64,000 bases of DNA from Bacteroidaceae bacterium (GCA_900771425.1 CAAGNV010000065.1:46938-110937); one strand, 5' to 3'. Numbered from the stretch's first letter, positions 8,588 through 16,818 are shown. Translations and numbers: made by a program. Notes: generated from the letters alone by a model not told the origin.

Positions 8588-9095
8588 ATCCTCTGAATAC
8601 TTTAGTCAAACTTACACCACGGTTCTCTGCTACTGTCTTAGGGTCACGCATGCTTGAAAGGGCTTCGATTGTTGCCTTTACAAGGTTGTGAGGGTTTGAG
8701 CTACCCTTTGACTTTGCAAGAACGTCAGTAATACCAACACTCTCGAGAACGGCACGCATAGCACCACCTGCTACAACTCCTGTACCTTCAGAAGCCGGCA
8801 TGATGAGCACGCGGGCTCCACCGAACTTGGCATAAGCCTCGTGAGGAACAGTTCCGTTGAGCACTGGAACCTTAACAAGATTTTTCTTGGCAGCTTCCAC
8901 GCCTTTTGCGATTGCAGCTGTAACTTCACCTGCCTTACCAAGACCGCATCCAATTACACCATTCTCGTTACCTACGACAACGATGGCAGCGAACGTAAAT
9001 GTACGACCACCCTTTGTTACCTTGGTAACACGATTAATAGCAACCAATCGATCCTTAAGTTCGACGTCGTTTCCTATTTTTACTCTATTAACCAT
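8586..9095 (-). CDS. rpsE: Small subunit ribosomal protein S5
   Basis: S5 lies at the mRNA entry of the 30S subunit and affects decoding accuracy. The 169-aa protein has the double-stranded-RNA-binding-like N-terminal domain (LKDRLVAINRVTKVTKGGRT, residues 13-32) and the conserved loop AKGVEAAKKNLVKVP. The C-terminal fold shows ASEGTGVVAGGAMRAVLESVG. Length normal. The ATG is directly preceded by TTAAGATT. Downstream of rplR with 8 bases between. Confidence 0.98.
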   Translation of the reverse strand: MVNRVKIGNDVELKDRLVAINRVTKVTKGGRTFTFAAIVVVGNENGVIGCGLGKAGEVTAAIAKGVEAAKKNLVKVPVLNGTVPHEAYAKFGGARVLIMPASEGTGVVAGGAMRAVLESVGITDVLAKSKGSSNPHNLVKATIEALSSMRDPKTVAENRGVSLTKVFRG

Positions 9096-9103
9096 AATCT
9101 TAA

Positions 9104-9445
9104 TTAAAATTTAAGTCCTGCGTTACGGGCAGCATCTGCTACCGCTTTTACTCTACCATGATACAGGTAACCATTACGGTCGAAAACTACTGCATCGATA
9201 CCAGCTGCGAGAGCTTTCTGTGCGATGAGTTCACCGACCTTTGTAGCCTGTTCAATCTTATTGCATTTTTCCAGTCCAAGTGATGATGCTGACACAAGTG
9301 TCTTTGCGTCGTCGTCATTGATAACCTGAACGTAAATCTGCTTGTTACTTCTGAATACAGACATACGTGGGCGTGCAGCAGTACCAGAAACTTTATTGCG
9401 TACTCTATATTTGATTTTGATACGTCTTTCTATCTTTGTTATCAT
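9104..9445 (-). CDS. rplR: Large subunit ribosomal protein L18
   Basis: L18 attaches 5S rRNA to the 50S subunit together with L5. The 113-aa sequence shows the basic N-terminus ITKIERRIKIKYRVRNKVSG, then RPRMSVFRSNKQIYVQVIND and the C-terminal FDRNGYLYHGRVKAVADAAR. Normal size and position between rplF and rpsE. Confidence 0.98.
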   Translation of the reverse strand: MITKIERRIKIKYRVRNKVSGTAARPRMSVFRSNKQIYVQVINDDDAKTLVSASSLGLEKCNKIEQATKVGELIAQKALAAGIDAVVFDRNGYLYHGRVKAVADAARNAGLKF

Positions 9446-9465
9446 AATTATCGTACAATTAAAAA

Positions 9466-10035
9466 TTATTTAGCACTTGCTGACTTACCTGACTTTCTTC
9501 TGATAACCTCGCCCTGGAAGCGGATACCCTTACCCTTGTATGGTTCAGGCTTACGCAGTGAGCGGATTTTTGCACATACCTGACCGAGCAGTTGCTTGTC
9601 GCATGACTCGAGCATGATGAGAGGATCCTGGTTACGCTCTGACTTTGTCTCAACCTTGATTTCCTTAGGAAGAGCAAAGAGTATTGCGTGTGAGTAACCG
9701 AGTGCGAACTCGATTACATTACCAGTATTTGATACACGATAACCTACACCTACTAACTGAAGAGTCTTCTTGTAACCTTCAGAAACACCTACAACCATAT
9801 TGTTGATGAGTGCGCGGTACAGACCATGGAAAGCGTGACGTTGCTTGGTGTTGTCTTGCATCACCTCAGTGTTTTCTTCCAAAGTGAGAACGCCATCTTC
9901 AAGTGTGAGCTTGATAGCTGGGTTGACGTACTGTGAGAGTTCGCCCTTTGGACCTTTAACTGTTACAATGTCATCCTTATGAGTGATTGTCACTCCTGCA
10001 GGAATACTAATGGGTAATTTACCAATTCTAGACAT
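9466..10035 (-). CDS. rplF: Large subunit ribosomal protein L6
   Basis: L6 lies at the base of the L7/L12 stalk near the sarcin-ricin loop. The 189-aa protein begins MSRIGKLPISIPAGVTIT and has the family signature PEPYKGKGIRF near residue 161. The two L6 domains are about residues 5-80 and 85-170. A perfect Shine-Dalgarno site lies 7 bases before the ATG. It is placed between rpsH and rplR as usual. Confidence 0.98.
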   Translation of the reverse strand: MSRIGKLPISIPAGVTITHKDDIVTVKGPKGELSQYVNPAIKLTLEDGVLTLEENTEVMQDNTKQRHAFHGLYRALINNMVVGVSEGYKKTLQLVGVGYRVSNTGNVIEFALGYSHAILFALPKEIKVETKSERNQDPLIMLESCDKQLLGQVCAKIRSLRKPEPYKGKGIRFQGEVIRRKSGKSASAK

Positions 10036-10042
10036 TATATTT

Positions 10043-10049
10043 CCTCCTT
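10043..10049 (-). promoter_or_regulatory. Shine-Dalgarno site of rplF
   Basis: AAGGAGG on the minus strand, 7 bases before the rplF start. It lies in the 16-base rpsH-rplF gap and the upstream stop codon overlaps the site's neighbourhood, suggesting re-initiation. Confidence 0.8.
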
Positions 10050-10051
10050 AA

Positions 10052-10447
10052 TTAATAAACATAGCAAAGTACTTCGCCACCGATTTTCAGTTCAGAAGCC
10101 TCTTTGTCTGTCATTACACCTTTGGATGTAGATATGATTGCGATACCTAATCCGTTAATCACACTTGGCATGTCCTTGTATCCAGTGTACTTACGAAGAC
10201 CTGGACGTGACACGCGCTTCAGGCACTGGATAGCGCTTGACTTGGTAGCTGCATCGTACTTAAGTGCAATCTTGATAGTTCCCTGAGGACCATCGTCTAC
10301 GAACTTGTAGTTAAGTACATAGCCCTTGTCGAAAAGAATCTTTGTGATCTCTTTCTTCAAGTTTGAGGCTGGAACCTCCACGATCTTGTGCTTTGCCTGA
10401 ATCGCGTTTCTCAGTCTCGTGAGATAATCTGCTATTGGATCTGTCAT
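10052..10447 (-). CDS. rpsH: Small subunit ribosomal protein S8
   Basis: S8 binds the central domain of 16S rRNA. The 131-aa product starts MTDPIADYLTRLRNAIQAKH and has the C-terminal signature GLGIAIISTSKGVMTDKEA with the end GGEVLCYVY. Normal length. Upstream neighbour rpsN is 61 bases away and the downstream neighbour is rplF. In gamma-proteobacteria S8 represses the spc operon; no comparable site was recognised here. Confidence 0.98.
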   Translation of the reverse strand: MTDPIADYLTRLRNAIQAKHKIVEVPASNLKKEITKILFDKGYVLNYKFVDDGPQGTIKIALKYDAATKSSAIQCLKRVSRPGLRKYTGYKDMPSVINGLGIAIISTSKGVMTDKEASELKIGGEVLCYVY

Positions 10448-10508
10448 AATACTTAAATTAATCGGGACTCCCCGACAATATTTAATAATTAATAATATGG
10501 GTATTTGT

Positions 10509-10808
10509 TTACCAGCTTGCCTTCTTTACACCTGGGATGAGTCCTGCAGAAGCCATCTCACGGAACTGAATACGTGAGATACCGAACTGACGGATGTATC
10601 CTCTTGGTCGTCCTGTAATCTTGCAGCGGTTGTGAAGGCGGATTGGGTTTGCGTTTGCAGGGATATCCTGAAGCTTTCGAGCTGCCTCGTATGCCTCTAC
10701 AGGGTCGCCTGTTGCAACAATCTTCTTCAGTGCTGCACGCTTAGCAGCGTACTTAGCAACGAGCTTTGCACGCTTAACTTCACGTGCTTTCATTGATTCT
10801 TTTGCCAT
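10509..10808 (-). CDS. rpsN: Small subunit ribosomal protein S14
   Basis: S14 helps form the 30S head. The 99-aa product is the long form without the zinc ribbon. Only one cysteine is seen (in RCKITGRPRGYIRQFGISRI, the conserved C-terminal block) instead of two CxxC pairs. N-terminus MAKESMKAREVKRAKL. Located between rplE and rpsH in normal order. Confidence 0.97.
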   Translation of the reverse strand: MAKESMKAREVKRAKLVAKYAAKRAALKKIVATGDPVEAYEAARKLQDIPANANPIRLHNRCKITGRPRGYIRQFGISRIQFREMASAGLIPGVKKASW

Positions 10809-10817
10809 ACTGATAGA

Positions 10818-11372
10818 TTATTTATTAGCGTCCTTAAATGGTAATCCAAATGCTTTCAGGAGTGCATATCCTTCTTCGTCAGTCTGTGCAGAAGTGACGA
10901 ATGTGATGTTCATACCCATGATCTTGTCAACTTGGTCGATGTTGATTTCCGGGAAGATGATTTGTTCCTGAATACCGAGGGTATAGTTTCCACGACCGTC
11001 GAATTTGCTTTCGATGCCCTTGAAGTCACGGATACGTGGGAGAGATACGCGGATGAGTTTCTCGAGGAACTCATACATTCTCTGACGACGAAGTGTTACC
11101 ATGACGCCGATAGGCATCTTCTTACGAAGGTGGAAGTTTGAAATATCCTTCTTGGACATTGTTGCTACTGGCTTCTGACCTGTAATCTGTGCGATTTCCT
11201 GCATTGCCACTTCAATGACCTTCTTGTCGGCTGTTGCCATACCAAGACCTTGGTTAACAACTATTTTCTTCAGTGCTGGGATTTGCATAGGAGAAGAATA
11301 GTTGAACTGTTTCATAAGTGCCGGAGCAATCTGCTCAGCATATACGTTCTTAAGATTTGCAGTTGTACTCAT
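10818..11372 (-). CDS. rplE: Large subunit ribosomal protein L5
   Basis: L5 binds 5S rRNA and contacts tRNA and S13 across the subunit interface. The 184-aa protein carries LKKIVVNQGLG near residue 34, TLRRQRMYEFLEKLIRVSLPRI in the middle and GIQEQIIFPEIN near residue 130. Its ATG overlaps the rplX stop in the tetramer-like TAATG, and a GGGGAGG site sits 7 bases upstream inside rplX, indicating coupled translation. Confidence 0.98.
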   Translation of the reverse strand: MSTTANLKNVYAEQIAPALMKQFNYSSPMQIPALKKIVVNQGLGMATADKKVIEVAMQEIAQITGQKPVATMSKKDISNFHLRKKMPIGVMVTLRRQRMYEFLEKLIRVSLPRIRDFKGIESKFDGRGNYTLGIQEQIIFPEINIDQVDKIMGMNITFVTSAQTDEEGYALLKAFGLPFKDANK

Positions 11373-11689
11373 TAGATTTCCTCCCCTGATTTTTTAGCAT
11401 AACGTACTAATTTGCCGTCTGCGCCTATCTTGCGTCCAATGCGTGTACCTTTTCCTGTCTTAGGATCTACTACATTAAGATTGGAGATGTGGATAGGAGC
11501 TTCCTGCTTAATAATACCTCCCTGTGGGTGCTGTGCGCTTGGCTTAGTGCTCTTTGACTTCAAGTTAACACCCTCGACAACGGCGCGCTGCTTTTCTACA
11601 AGTACAGAGAGTACCTTACCCTGCTGTCCTTTGCAGTTTCCAGCATTAACGATGACCGTGTCGCCTTTCTTAATATGTAACTTACTCAT
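11372..11689 (-). CDS. rplX: Large subunit ribosomal protein L24
   Basis: L24 is an early 50S assembly protein. The 105-aa product contains the KOW motif near its N-terminus (KKGDTVIVNAGNCKGQQGKV) and the segment GVNLKSKSTKPSAQHPQGGI. The N-terminus MSKLHIKKGDTV is standard. Its stop codon overlaps the rplE start by one base. It follows rplN. Confidence 0.98.
   Translation of the reverse strand: MSKLHIKKGDTVIVNAGNCKGQQGKVLSVLVEKQRAVVEGVNLKSKSTKPSAQHPQGGIIKQEAPIHISNLNVVDPKTGKGTRIGRKIGADGKLVRYAKKSGEEI
11380..11386 (-). promoter_or_regulatory. Shine-Dalgarno site of rplE
   Basis: GGGGAGG on the minus strand, 7 bases before the rplE ATG and inside the end of rplX. Confidence 0.7.
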
Positions 11690-11709
11690 TACTTTATTAC
11701 TGCTTTTAA

Positions 11710-12075
11710 TTAAAGAACTTCAGTAGCCAAAGAAACTACTTTCATATTAGCAGCACGGAGTTCACGAGCAACAGGGCCGAAGATACGGCTACCTCTCATT
11801 TCACCGGTATTGCTCAGCAGAACACATGCATTGTCGTCGAATCGGATGTATGATCCGTCTGGACGACGTACTTCCTTCTTTGTGCGTACGATAAGAGCCT
11901 TTGAGACGGTTCCTTTCTTGAGGTCACTTGAAGGGATTACATTCTTTACTGTAACGACAATAATATCGCCGACTGTAGCATAGCGACGGCGTGTACCGCC
12001 GAGTACTCGGATACAGAGCACTTCGCGTGCGCCACTGTTGTCAGCAACTGTCAATCTTGATTCTACCTGTATCAT
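11710..12075 (-). CDS. rplN: Large subunit ribosomal protein L14
   Basis: L14 contacts 16S rRNA helix 14 in an intersubunit bridge. The 121-aa sequence starts MIQVESRLTVADNSGAREV and contains the L14 signature CIRVLGGTRRRYATVGD and the conserved ARELRAANMKVVSLATEVL end. Normal length. Only two bases separate it from the rpsQ stop. Confidence 0.98.
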   Translation of the reverse strand: MIQVESRLTVADNSGAREVLCIRVLGGTRRRYATVGDIIVVTVKNVIPSSDLKKGTVSKALIVRTKKEVRRPDGSYIRFDDNACVLLSNTGEMRGSRIFGPVARELRAANMKVVSLATEVL

Positions 12076-12077
12076 AA

Positions 12078-12335
12078 TTACTTAGCTCTTTCTACGATAT
12101 TAACTAATCTCCATCTCTTGGTTTTGCTCAGAGGACGAGTTTCCATGATGAGCACTGTATCACCTACATTGCAATCATTGTTTTCGTCGTGTGCATGGTA
12201 TTTCTTAGTCTTGCTAACGAACTTACCATAAATAGGGTGCTTCTCCTTGAACTTAGCAGCTACGACGATGGTCTTGTCCATCTTTGAGCTTACAACTACA
12301 CCCGTTCTTTGTTTTCTTAAATTTCTAGCTTCCAT
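12078..12335 (-). CDS. rpsQ: Small subunit ribosomal protein S17
   Basis: S17 is a primary 16S rRNA binder with an OB-fold. The 85-aa product shows RKQRTGVVVSSKMDKTIVV, HPIYGKFVSKTKKYHAHDE and the signature GDTVLIMETRPLSKTKRWRL. Normal length; sits between rpmC and rplN. Confidence 0.98.
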   Translation of the reverse strand: MEARNLRKQRTGVVVSSKMDKTIVVAAKFKEKHPIYGKFVSKTKKYHAHDENNDCNVGDTVLIMETRPLSKTKRWRLVNIVERAK

Positions 12336-12346
12336 GTAGATGCGTT

Positions 12347-12541
12347 TTATTTGTTAAGTTCTCTCTGACGTGCCTCGGTCTTCATGCGAGCGATATCACG
12401 ACGAAGCTTCTTAATTTGTGAATTATCCTCTACAGGAGAGATGTGGTGGTTGAACTTCATGTTGGTGTAGTTCGCAACCTCTGCGTCAAGGCGTTCTGCC
12501 AATTCAGCATCTGTGAATTCTCTTATTTCTGCAATTTTCAT
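12347..12541 (-). CDS. rpmC: Large subunit ribosomal protein L29
   Basis: L29 lies at the polypeptide exit and helps dock trigger factor and the signal recognition particle. The 64-aa helical protein starts MKIAEIREFTDAELAERLD and has the end KKLRRDIARMKTEARQREL. It lies between rplP and rpsQ with gaps of 5 and 11 bases. Confidence 0.97.
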   Translation of the reverse strand: MKIAEIREFTDAELAERLDAEVANYTNMKFNHHISPVEDNSQIKKLRRDIARMKTEARQRELNK

Positions 12542-12546
12542 AATCC

Positions 12547-12978
12547 TTAAGCGTTTTTGTCGTAGTCACGTCTTACAATAAACTTAGTTGTAGTTGGGAG
12601 TTTCTGTGCTCCGAGTCGGAGTGCTTCCTTTGCGATTTCGTAAGGAACGCCTTCTACTTCGAAGAGGATACGTCCTGGCTTTGCAGGGAACACATACTTG
12701 TAAGGATCACCTTTACCTTTACCCATACGTACGTCAGCAGGTTTCTTGGTGATTGGTTTGTCAGGGAATATGCGGATCCATACTTGTCCTTGACGCTGCA
12801 TGTAACGTGTGATTGCCACACGGGCAGCTTCAATCTGCTGTGCCGAGATCCATCGTGTCTGGAGTGCCTTTATTCCGAAGCTACCGAACGAGAGTTCTGT
12901 TCCTCTGTGTGAAACGCCCTTCAAGCGGCCGCGGCCTTTTTGTGGTCTTCTGTATTTTTGTCTTTTAGGCTGTAACAT
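12547..12978 (-). CDS. rplP: Large subunit ribosomal protein L16
   Basis: L16 shapes the A-site tRNA channel of the 50S subunit. The 143-aa protein starts MLQPKRQKYRRPQKGRGRL, has FGSFGIKALQTRWISAQQIE and the signature RMGKGKGDPYKYVFPAKPG. The residue equivalent to hydroxylated Arg81 of E. coli lies in this segment, but the modification cannot be judged here. Standard position downstream of rpsC. Confidence 0.98.
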   Translation of the reverse strand: MLQPKRQKYRRPQKGRGRLKGVSHRGTELSFGSFGIKALQTRWISAQQIEAARVAITRYMQRQGQVWIRIFPDKPITKKPADVRMGKGKGDPYKYVFPAKPGRILFEVEGVPYEIAKEALRLGAQKLPTTTKFIVRRDYDKNA

Positions 12979-12992
12979 GTTTCTTCAGCGTT

Positions 12993-13712
12993 TTAACGGT
13001 TCGACTTTCTGTTTCTGAATCTTCTACCGCCATTGTTGTTGCGGGCAGTTTCCTTCTGTTGTGTAAAGTTAGGAGTAAGGTCTTGCTTACCGAACTTCTC
13101 GCCACGGCAGATCCAAACCTTGATACCGAGCAGACCGACTTTTGTAAGTGCTTCTGCGAGGCAGTAATCGATATCGGCACGGAGTGTATGGAGAGGAGTA
13201 CGTCCTTCCTTGTACATTTCAGAACGAGACATTTCTGCACCGTTTAGACGACCAGAAATCTGTATTTTAATTCCTTCAGCTCCTGAGCGCATAGTGTTTG
13301 CGATTGCAGTCTTGATGGCACGACGATACGCAATCTTGCCTTCAATCTGTCGTGCTACGTTATTAGCAACGATGACAGCATCGAGTTCTGGACGCTTTAC
13401 TTCGAAGATGTTGATCTGAACATCTTTGTCAGTGAGCTTCTTGAGTTCTTCCTTGAGCTTGTCAACTTCCTGACCGCCCTTGCCGATGATGAGTCCTGGG
13501 CGTGCTGTGCATACGGTGATTGTGACGAGCTTGAGTGTACGTTCAATAACGATTTTTGAGATGCTTGCCTTAGCGAGGCGTGCATTCAGGTACTTGCGGA
13601 TTTTACTGTCTTCGAGGATATTGTCTCCGAAGTTGTTACCACCAAACCAGTTTGAGTCCCAGCTTCTGACGATTCCGAGACGGTTGCTTATTGGATTACA
13701 TTTCTGTCCCAT
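12993..13712 (-). CDS. rpsC: Small subunit ribosomal protein S3
   Basis: S3 lines the mRNA entry tunnel and has helicase-assisting basic residues. The 239-aa sequence shows an N-terminal KH domain with RPGLIIGKGGQEVDKLKEEL (about residues 71-90) and the C-terminal signature SGRLNGAEMSRSEMYKEGRT. It ends in an Arg/Asn-rich tail. A CAGGAGGAG site 8 bases before the ATG supports the start. Confidence 0.98.
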   Translation of the reverse strand: MGQKCNPISNRLGIVRSWDSNWFGGNNFGDNILEDSKIRKYLNARLAKASISKIVIERTLKLVTITVCTARPGLIIGKGGQEVDKLKEELKKLTDKDVQINIFEVKRPELDAVIVANNVARQIEGKIAYRRAIKTAIANTMRSGAEGIKIQISGRLNGAEMSRSEMYKEGRTPLHTLRADIDYCLAEALTKVGLLGIKVWICRGEKFGKQDLTPNFTQQKETARNNNGGRRFRNRKSNR

Positions 13713-13714
13713 AA

Positions 13715-14119
13715 TTATTTCTCCTCCTGATTTTTAGTGTCAACGAATACAGTAACATGGTTTGAACGCTTGCGGATTCTGTATCCACGTCCCTGTGGTG
13801 CTGGTCTCATACGCTTGAGAGTAGCTCCTTCATCAACGAAGATTCTTGTGATATACAGTTCACCGTTTTCAGCTTTTCTTTCGTTCTTCTGCTCCCAGTT
13901 AGCAATCGCTGAGCGGACTAACTTTTCGAGATCATTTGAAGCATCCTTTGAGCAGAACTTGAGAGTTGCCAAAGCCTTGCTTACCTCCATTCCTCTTACA
14001 AGGTCTACAACGTAGCGCATCTTGCGTGGAGATGTTGGGATGTTGCGAAGACTAGCAAAGTAGGTAGTCTTTTTGGCCTCTTTGATTTTGTTGGCCATTA
14101 ATTTTTTTCTTGATCCCAT
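13715..14119 (-). CDS. rplV: Large subunit ribosomal protein L22
   Basis: L22 lines the peptide exit tunnel with its extended loop. The 134-aa product contains NIPTSPRKMRYVVDLVRGME and the loop signature GATLKRMRPAPQGRGYRIRK. The start MGSRKKLMANKIKEAKKT is kept because other Bacteroidota L22 proteins start with a similar MGARKK. Two bases separate its stop from the rpsC start. Confidence 0.97.
   Translation of the reverse strand: MGSRKKLMANKIKEAKKTTYFASLRNIPTSPRKMRYVVDLVRGMEVSKALATLKFCSKDASNDLEKLVRSAIANWEQKNERKAENGELYITRIFVDEGATLKRMRPAPQGRGYRIRKRSNHVTVFVDTKNQEEK
13721..13729 (-). promoter_or_regulatory. Shine-Dalgarno site of rpsC
   Basis: CAGGAGGAG on the minus strand, 8 bases before the rpsC ATG and inside the last codons of rplV. 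Confidence 0.8.
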
Positions 14120-14150
14120 TATTTCAATGTCTTAATTTCTGTGATTCTGT

Positions 14151-14420
14151 TTACTTCTTTCTGTTACCTGCGTGACCGCGGAAAGTACGAGTAAGTGCAA
14201 ACTCACCGAGTTTGTGACCTACCATATTTTCGGTAATGTAAACAGGGATGAATTTATTACCGTTATGAACTGCAATGGTGTGTCCGACGAAGTCAGGAGA
14301 AATCATTGAAGCTCTTGCCCAAGTTTTTACAACGTTCTTCTTACCGCTCTCGTTCATGTCAAGAACTTTCTTTTCGAGCTTTACGTTGATGTATGGACCT
14401 TTTTTAAGTGATCGACTCAT
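14151..14420 (-). CDS. rpsS: Small subunit ribosomal protein S19
   Basis: S19 lies in the 30S head and contacts S13. The 89-aa protein starts MSRSLKKGPYINVKLEKKV and has the signature VGHKLGEFALTRTFRGHAG. It lies between rplB and rplV. Very sure. Confidence 0.98.
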   Translation of the reverse strand: MSRSLKKGPYINVKLEKKVLDMNESGKKNVVKTWARASMISPDFVGHTIAVHNGNKFIPVYITENMVGHKLGEFALTRTFRGHAGNRKK

Positions 14421-14441
14421 ATCTCTTACTTAGTTAACTTG

Positions 14442-15263
14442 TTATTTACGTCTTTCGATTATGTACTTTGATGATGCCTTCTTAGGTGCACGAGTCTTGC
14501 CACCCTTAGCGTACAAGCCATTGCGTGAACGTGGGTGTCCACCAGACTGACGTCCTTCACCACCACCCATTGGGTGATCATGTGGGTTCATTACGACACC
14601 ACGGTTGTGAGGTCTGCGTCCTAACCAGCGGCTGCGACCTGCCTTACCTGATGATTCGAGTGCGTGGTCGGAGTTGCTGACGCTACCGATGGTAGCACGG
14701 CAAATTGAAAGAATCTTACGAATTTCACCTGAAGGTAGCTTGATTACGCAGTAGCGTCCTTCGCGTGAAGTCAACTGAGCAAAATTACCAGCAGAACGTA
14801 CCATCTTGGCACCTTGGCCTGGACGGAGTTCGATATTGTGTATAACAGTACCGACTGGGATGTTCTGGAGTGGCAGAGTGTTTCCGAGGTCTGGAGCAGC
14901 TGTTTCGCCTGACATGAGTGTGTCTCCGACCTTGAGTCCGTTTGGAGCAACGATGTAACGTTTTTCACCATCTGCGTAGAAGAGGAGTGCGATGCGTGCT
15001 GAGCGGTTTGGATCGTACTCGATTGTCTTTACTGTAGCTGGTATTCCATCCTTATCTCTCTTGAAGTCGATGATACGAATGAGTTTCTTGTGACCGCCGC
15101 CACGGTAGCGTACTGTCATCTTACCGTAGTTGTTGCGTCCGCCTGTGCTCTTCTTACCGAAAACAAGAGTTTTCTCTGGTACTGATGTAGTAACATCATC
15201 GAACGTACCAATAGCTTTGTGTCTTTGACCTGGTGTGATTGGTCTGAATTTACGAATTCCCAT
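14442..15263 (-). CDS. rplB: Large subunit ribosomal protein L2
   Basis: L2 is needed for subunit joining and peptidyl transfer. The 273-aa protein shows the RNA-binding part (TPGQRHKAIGTFDDVT at the start, RYRGGGHKKLIRIIDF) and the essential C-terminal loop HDHPMGGGEGRQSGGHP with the conserved histidine. Normal length; eight bases separate its start from the rplW stop. Confidence 0.98.
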   Translation of the reverse strand: MGIRKFRPITPGQRHKAIGTFDDVTTSVPEKTLVFGKKSTGGRNNYGKMTVRYRGGGHKKLIRIIDFKRDKDGIPATVKTIEYDPNRSARIALLFYADGEKRYIVAPNGLKVGDTLMSGETAAPDLGNTLPLQNIPVGTVIHNIELRPGQGAKMVRSAGNFAQLTSREGRYCVIKLPSGEIRKILSICRATIGSVSNSDHALESSGKAGRSRWLGRRPHNRGVVMNPHDHPMGGGEGRQSGGHPRSRNGLYAKGGKTRAPKKASSKYIIERRK

Positions 15264-15270
15264 TGTTTAA

Positions 15271-15564
15271 TTAAATGTTACTAAAGAAATCGATAGTTTC
15301 GCCTTCCTTGAGGGTAACGATTGCCTTCTTGAAGGCATTCATCTGTCCCTTGATGACACCTGCGCGTGTGTAGCGGCTCTTACGCTTACCAGCGTATTTT
15401 GCGGTGTTGACAGAAACTACATTTACATTATACTTTGCTTCTACTTCTTTCTGAATCTCGATTTTGTTGGCTTTAGGATGCACGATAAAGCCGAACTTGT
15501 TGTTCTGCTTATCTGTCATAGCCGTCATCTTTTCTGTTACCAGTGGTTTGATAATGTATGCCAT
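15271..15564 (-). CDS. rplW: Large subunit ribosomal protein L23
   Basis: L23 is the main docking site for trigger factor and SRP at the tunnel exit. The 97-aa product begins MAYIIKPLVTEKMTAMTDKQ and has FIVHPKANKIEIQKEVEAKY. An AAAGGAGG site 6 bases upstream fixes the start. It lies between rplD and rplB. Confidence 0.97.
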   Translation of the reverse strand: MAYIIKPLVTEKMTAMTDKQNNKFGFIVHPKANKIEIQKEVEAKYNVNVVSVNTAKYAGKRKSRYTRAGVIKGQMNAFKKAIVTLKEGETIDFFSNI

Positions 15565-15570
15565 ATTGTA

Positions 15571-15578
15571 CCTCCTTT
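15571..15578 (-). promoter_or_regulatory. Shine-Dalgarno site of rplW
   Basis: AAAGGAGG on the minus strand, 6 bases before the rplW ATG, in the 16-base rplD-rplW gap. Confidence 0.8.
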
Positions 15579-15580
15579 AC

Positions 15581-16204
15581 TTAAAAGTTTTCGTTAACCA
15601 ACTTGAGCGCATCTTCGGTCACAACGAGTACATTTGCATTCATTACCTTGTAGGTATTGAGTGCATCAACTGCTGCGACTTCTACGCGCTGTATGTTACG
15701 AGCTGACAAATATACGTTTTTATTATTAGATGGCAAAACGAGAAGCAACTTTTTATCTGCTACGTTGAGGTTTTTCTGCAATTCAACGAACTGTTTTGTC
15801 TTTGGAGAGTCGAAATTGACATCTTCAATTACCAATATTGCATTCTGCTGTGCCTTATATGAGAGTGCGCTCTTGCGTGCAAGATTCTTCACTTTCTTGT
15901 TGAGCTTGAACCAATAGTCACGTGGGCGTGGACCGAATACTCGGCCTCCACCGCGGAGTACTGGTGAGTTGATGTCACCACGTCTTGCGCCGCCGCCGCC
16001 TTTCTGACGGATGAGCTTGCGTGTTGATCCGGCAACTTCACTTCTTTCCTTAGACTTATGTGTACCCTGACGCTGTGCAGCGAGGTACTGCTTTACTGCG
16101 AGATAGATTACGTGGTCGTTAGGTTCAATTCCGAAGATAGCGTCATTCAATTCAACCTTCTTACCAGTCTCTTGACCTTTAATGTTTAAAACTGAAATTT
16201 CCAT
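15581..16204 (-). CDS. rplD: Large subunit ribosomal protein L4
   Basis: L4 reaches into the peptide tunnel and, in some bacteria, represses the S10 operon. The 207-aa protein starts MEISVLNIKGQETGKKVELN and has the tunnel loop RQKGGGGARRGDINSPVLRG. A longer frame begins 33 bases upstream inside rplC, but MEISVLN is the family start and its ATG overlaps the rplC stop as TAATG, which argues for translational coupling. Confidence 0.97.
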   Translation of the reverse strand: MEISVLNIKGQETGKKVELNDAIFGIEPNDHVIYLAVKQYLAAQRQGTHKSKERSEVAGSTRKLIRQKGGGGARRGDINSPVLRGGGRVFGPRPRDYWFKLNKKVKNLARKSALSYKAQQNAILVIEDVNFDSPKTKQFVELQKNLNVADKKLLLVLPSNNKNVYLSARNIQRVEVAAVDALNTYKVMNANVLVVTEDALKLVNENF

Positions 16205-16818
16205 TACTTCTTGATTGTTATGATTGAACCTTTGCATCCTGGCACTGAACCTTTCACGAGGAGGAGGTTGTGCTCTGGAATTACTTTAATGACTTGCAGG
16301 TTGTGTGTTGTAACCTGTACATTACCCATCTGGCCGCCCATCTTGAGGTTTTTGTAAACTCGTGATGGAGTTGCACAAGCGCCGATTGCACCTGGCTTAC
16401 GCAGACGGTCGTCCTGACCGTGTGTGCTCTGTCCTACACCGCCGAATCCCCAGCGCTTTACTACGCCCTGGAATCCTTTACCCTTTGATGTGCCTACTAC
16501 GTCAACGTAAACAGCATCGTTGAAGAGTTCTACGGTGATTACGTCTCCGAGGTTGTGTTCCTCGTCAAAAGTGAACTCGGCCAAGTGTCTCTTTGGTGTT
16601 GTACCTGCCTTCTTGAAATGTCCCATCATTGGCTTTGTAGTGTTCTTTTCCTTAGCTTCCTGGAAGCCTACCTGAACAGCTGCATAGCCGTCTTTCTCGA
16701 CGGTTTTGATTTGGGTAACAACACAAGGACCTACTTCGATAACAGTGCATGGAAGATTCTTTCCCTCGGCACTGAAAACGGATGTCATTCCGATTTTCTT
16801 TCCTAATAATCCTGGCAT
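16204..16818 (-). CDS. rplC: Large subunit ribosomal protein L3
   Basis: L3 is an early 50S assembly protein close to the peptidyl-transferase centre. The 204-aa sequence has MPGLLGKKIGMTSVFSAEGK at the start and the signature FKKAGTTPKRHLAEF, then FQGVVKRWGFGGVGQSTHGQ, which holds the Gln that is methylated in some bacteria. Located between rpsJ and rplD. Confidence 0.98.
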   Translation of the reverse strand: MPGLLGKKIGMTSVFSAEGKNLPCTVIEVGPCVVTQIKTVEKDGYAAVQVGFQEAKEKNTTKPMMGHFKKAGTTPKRHLAEFTFDEEHNLGDVITVELFNDAVYVDVVGTSKGKGFQGVVKRWGFGGVGQSTHGQDDRLRKPGAIGACATPSRVYKNLKMGGQMGNVQVTTHNLQVIKVIPEHNLLLVKGSVPGCKGSIITIKK

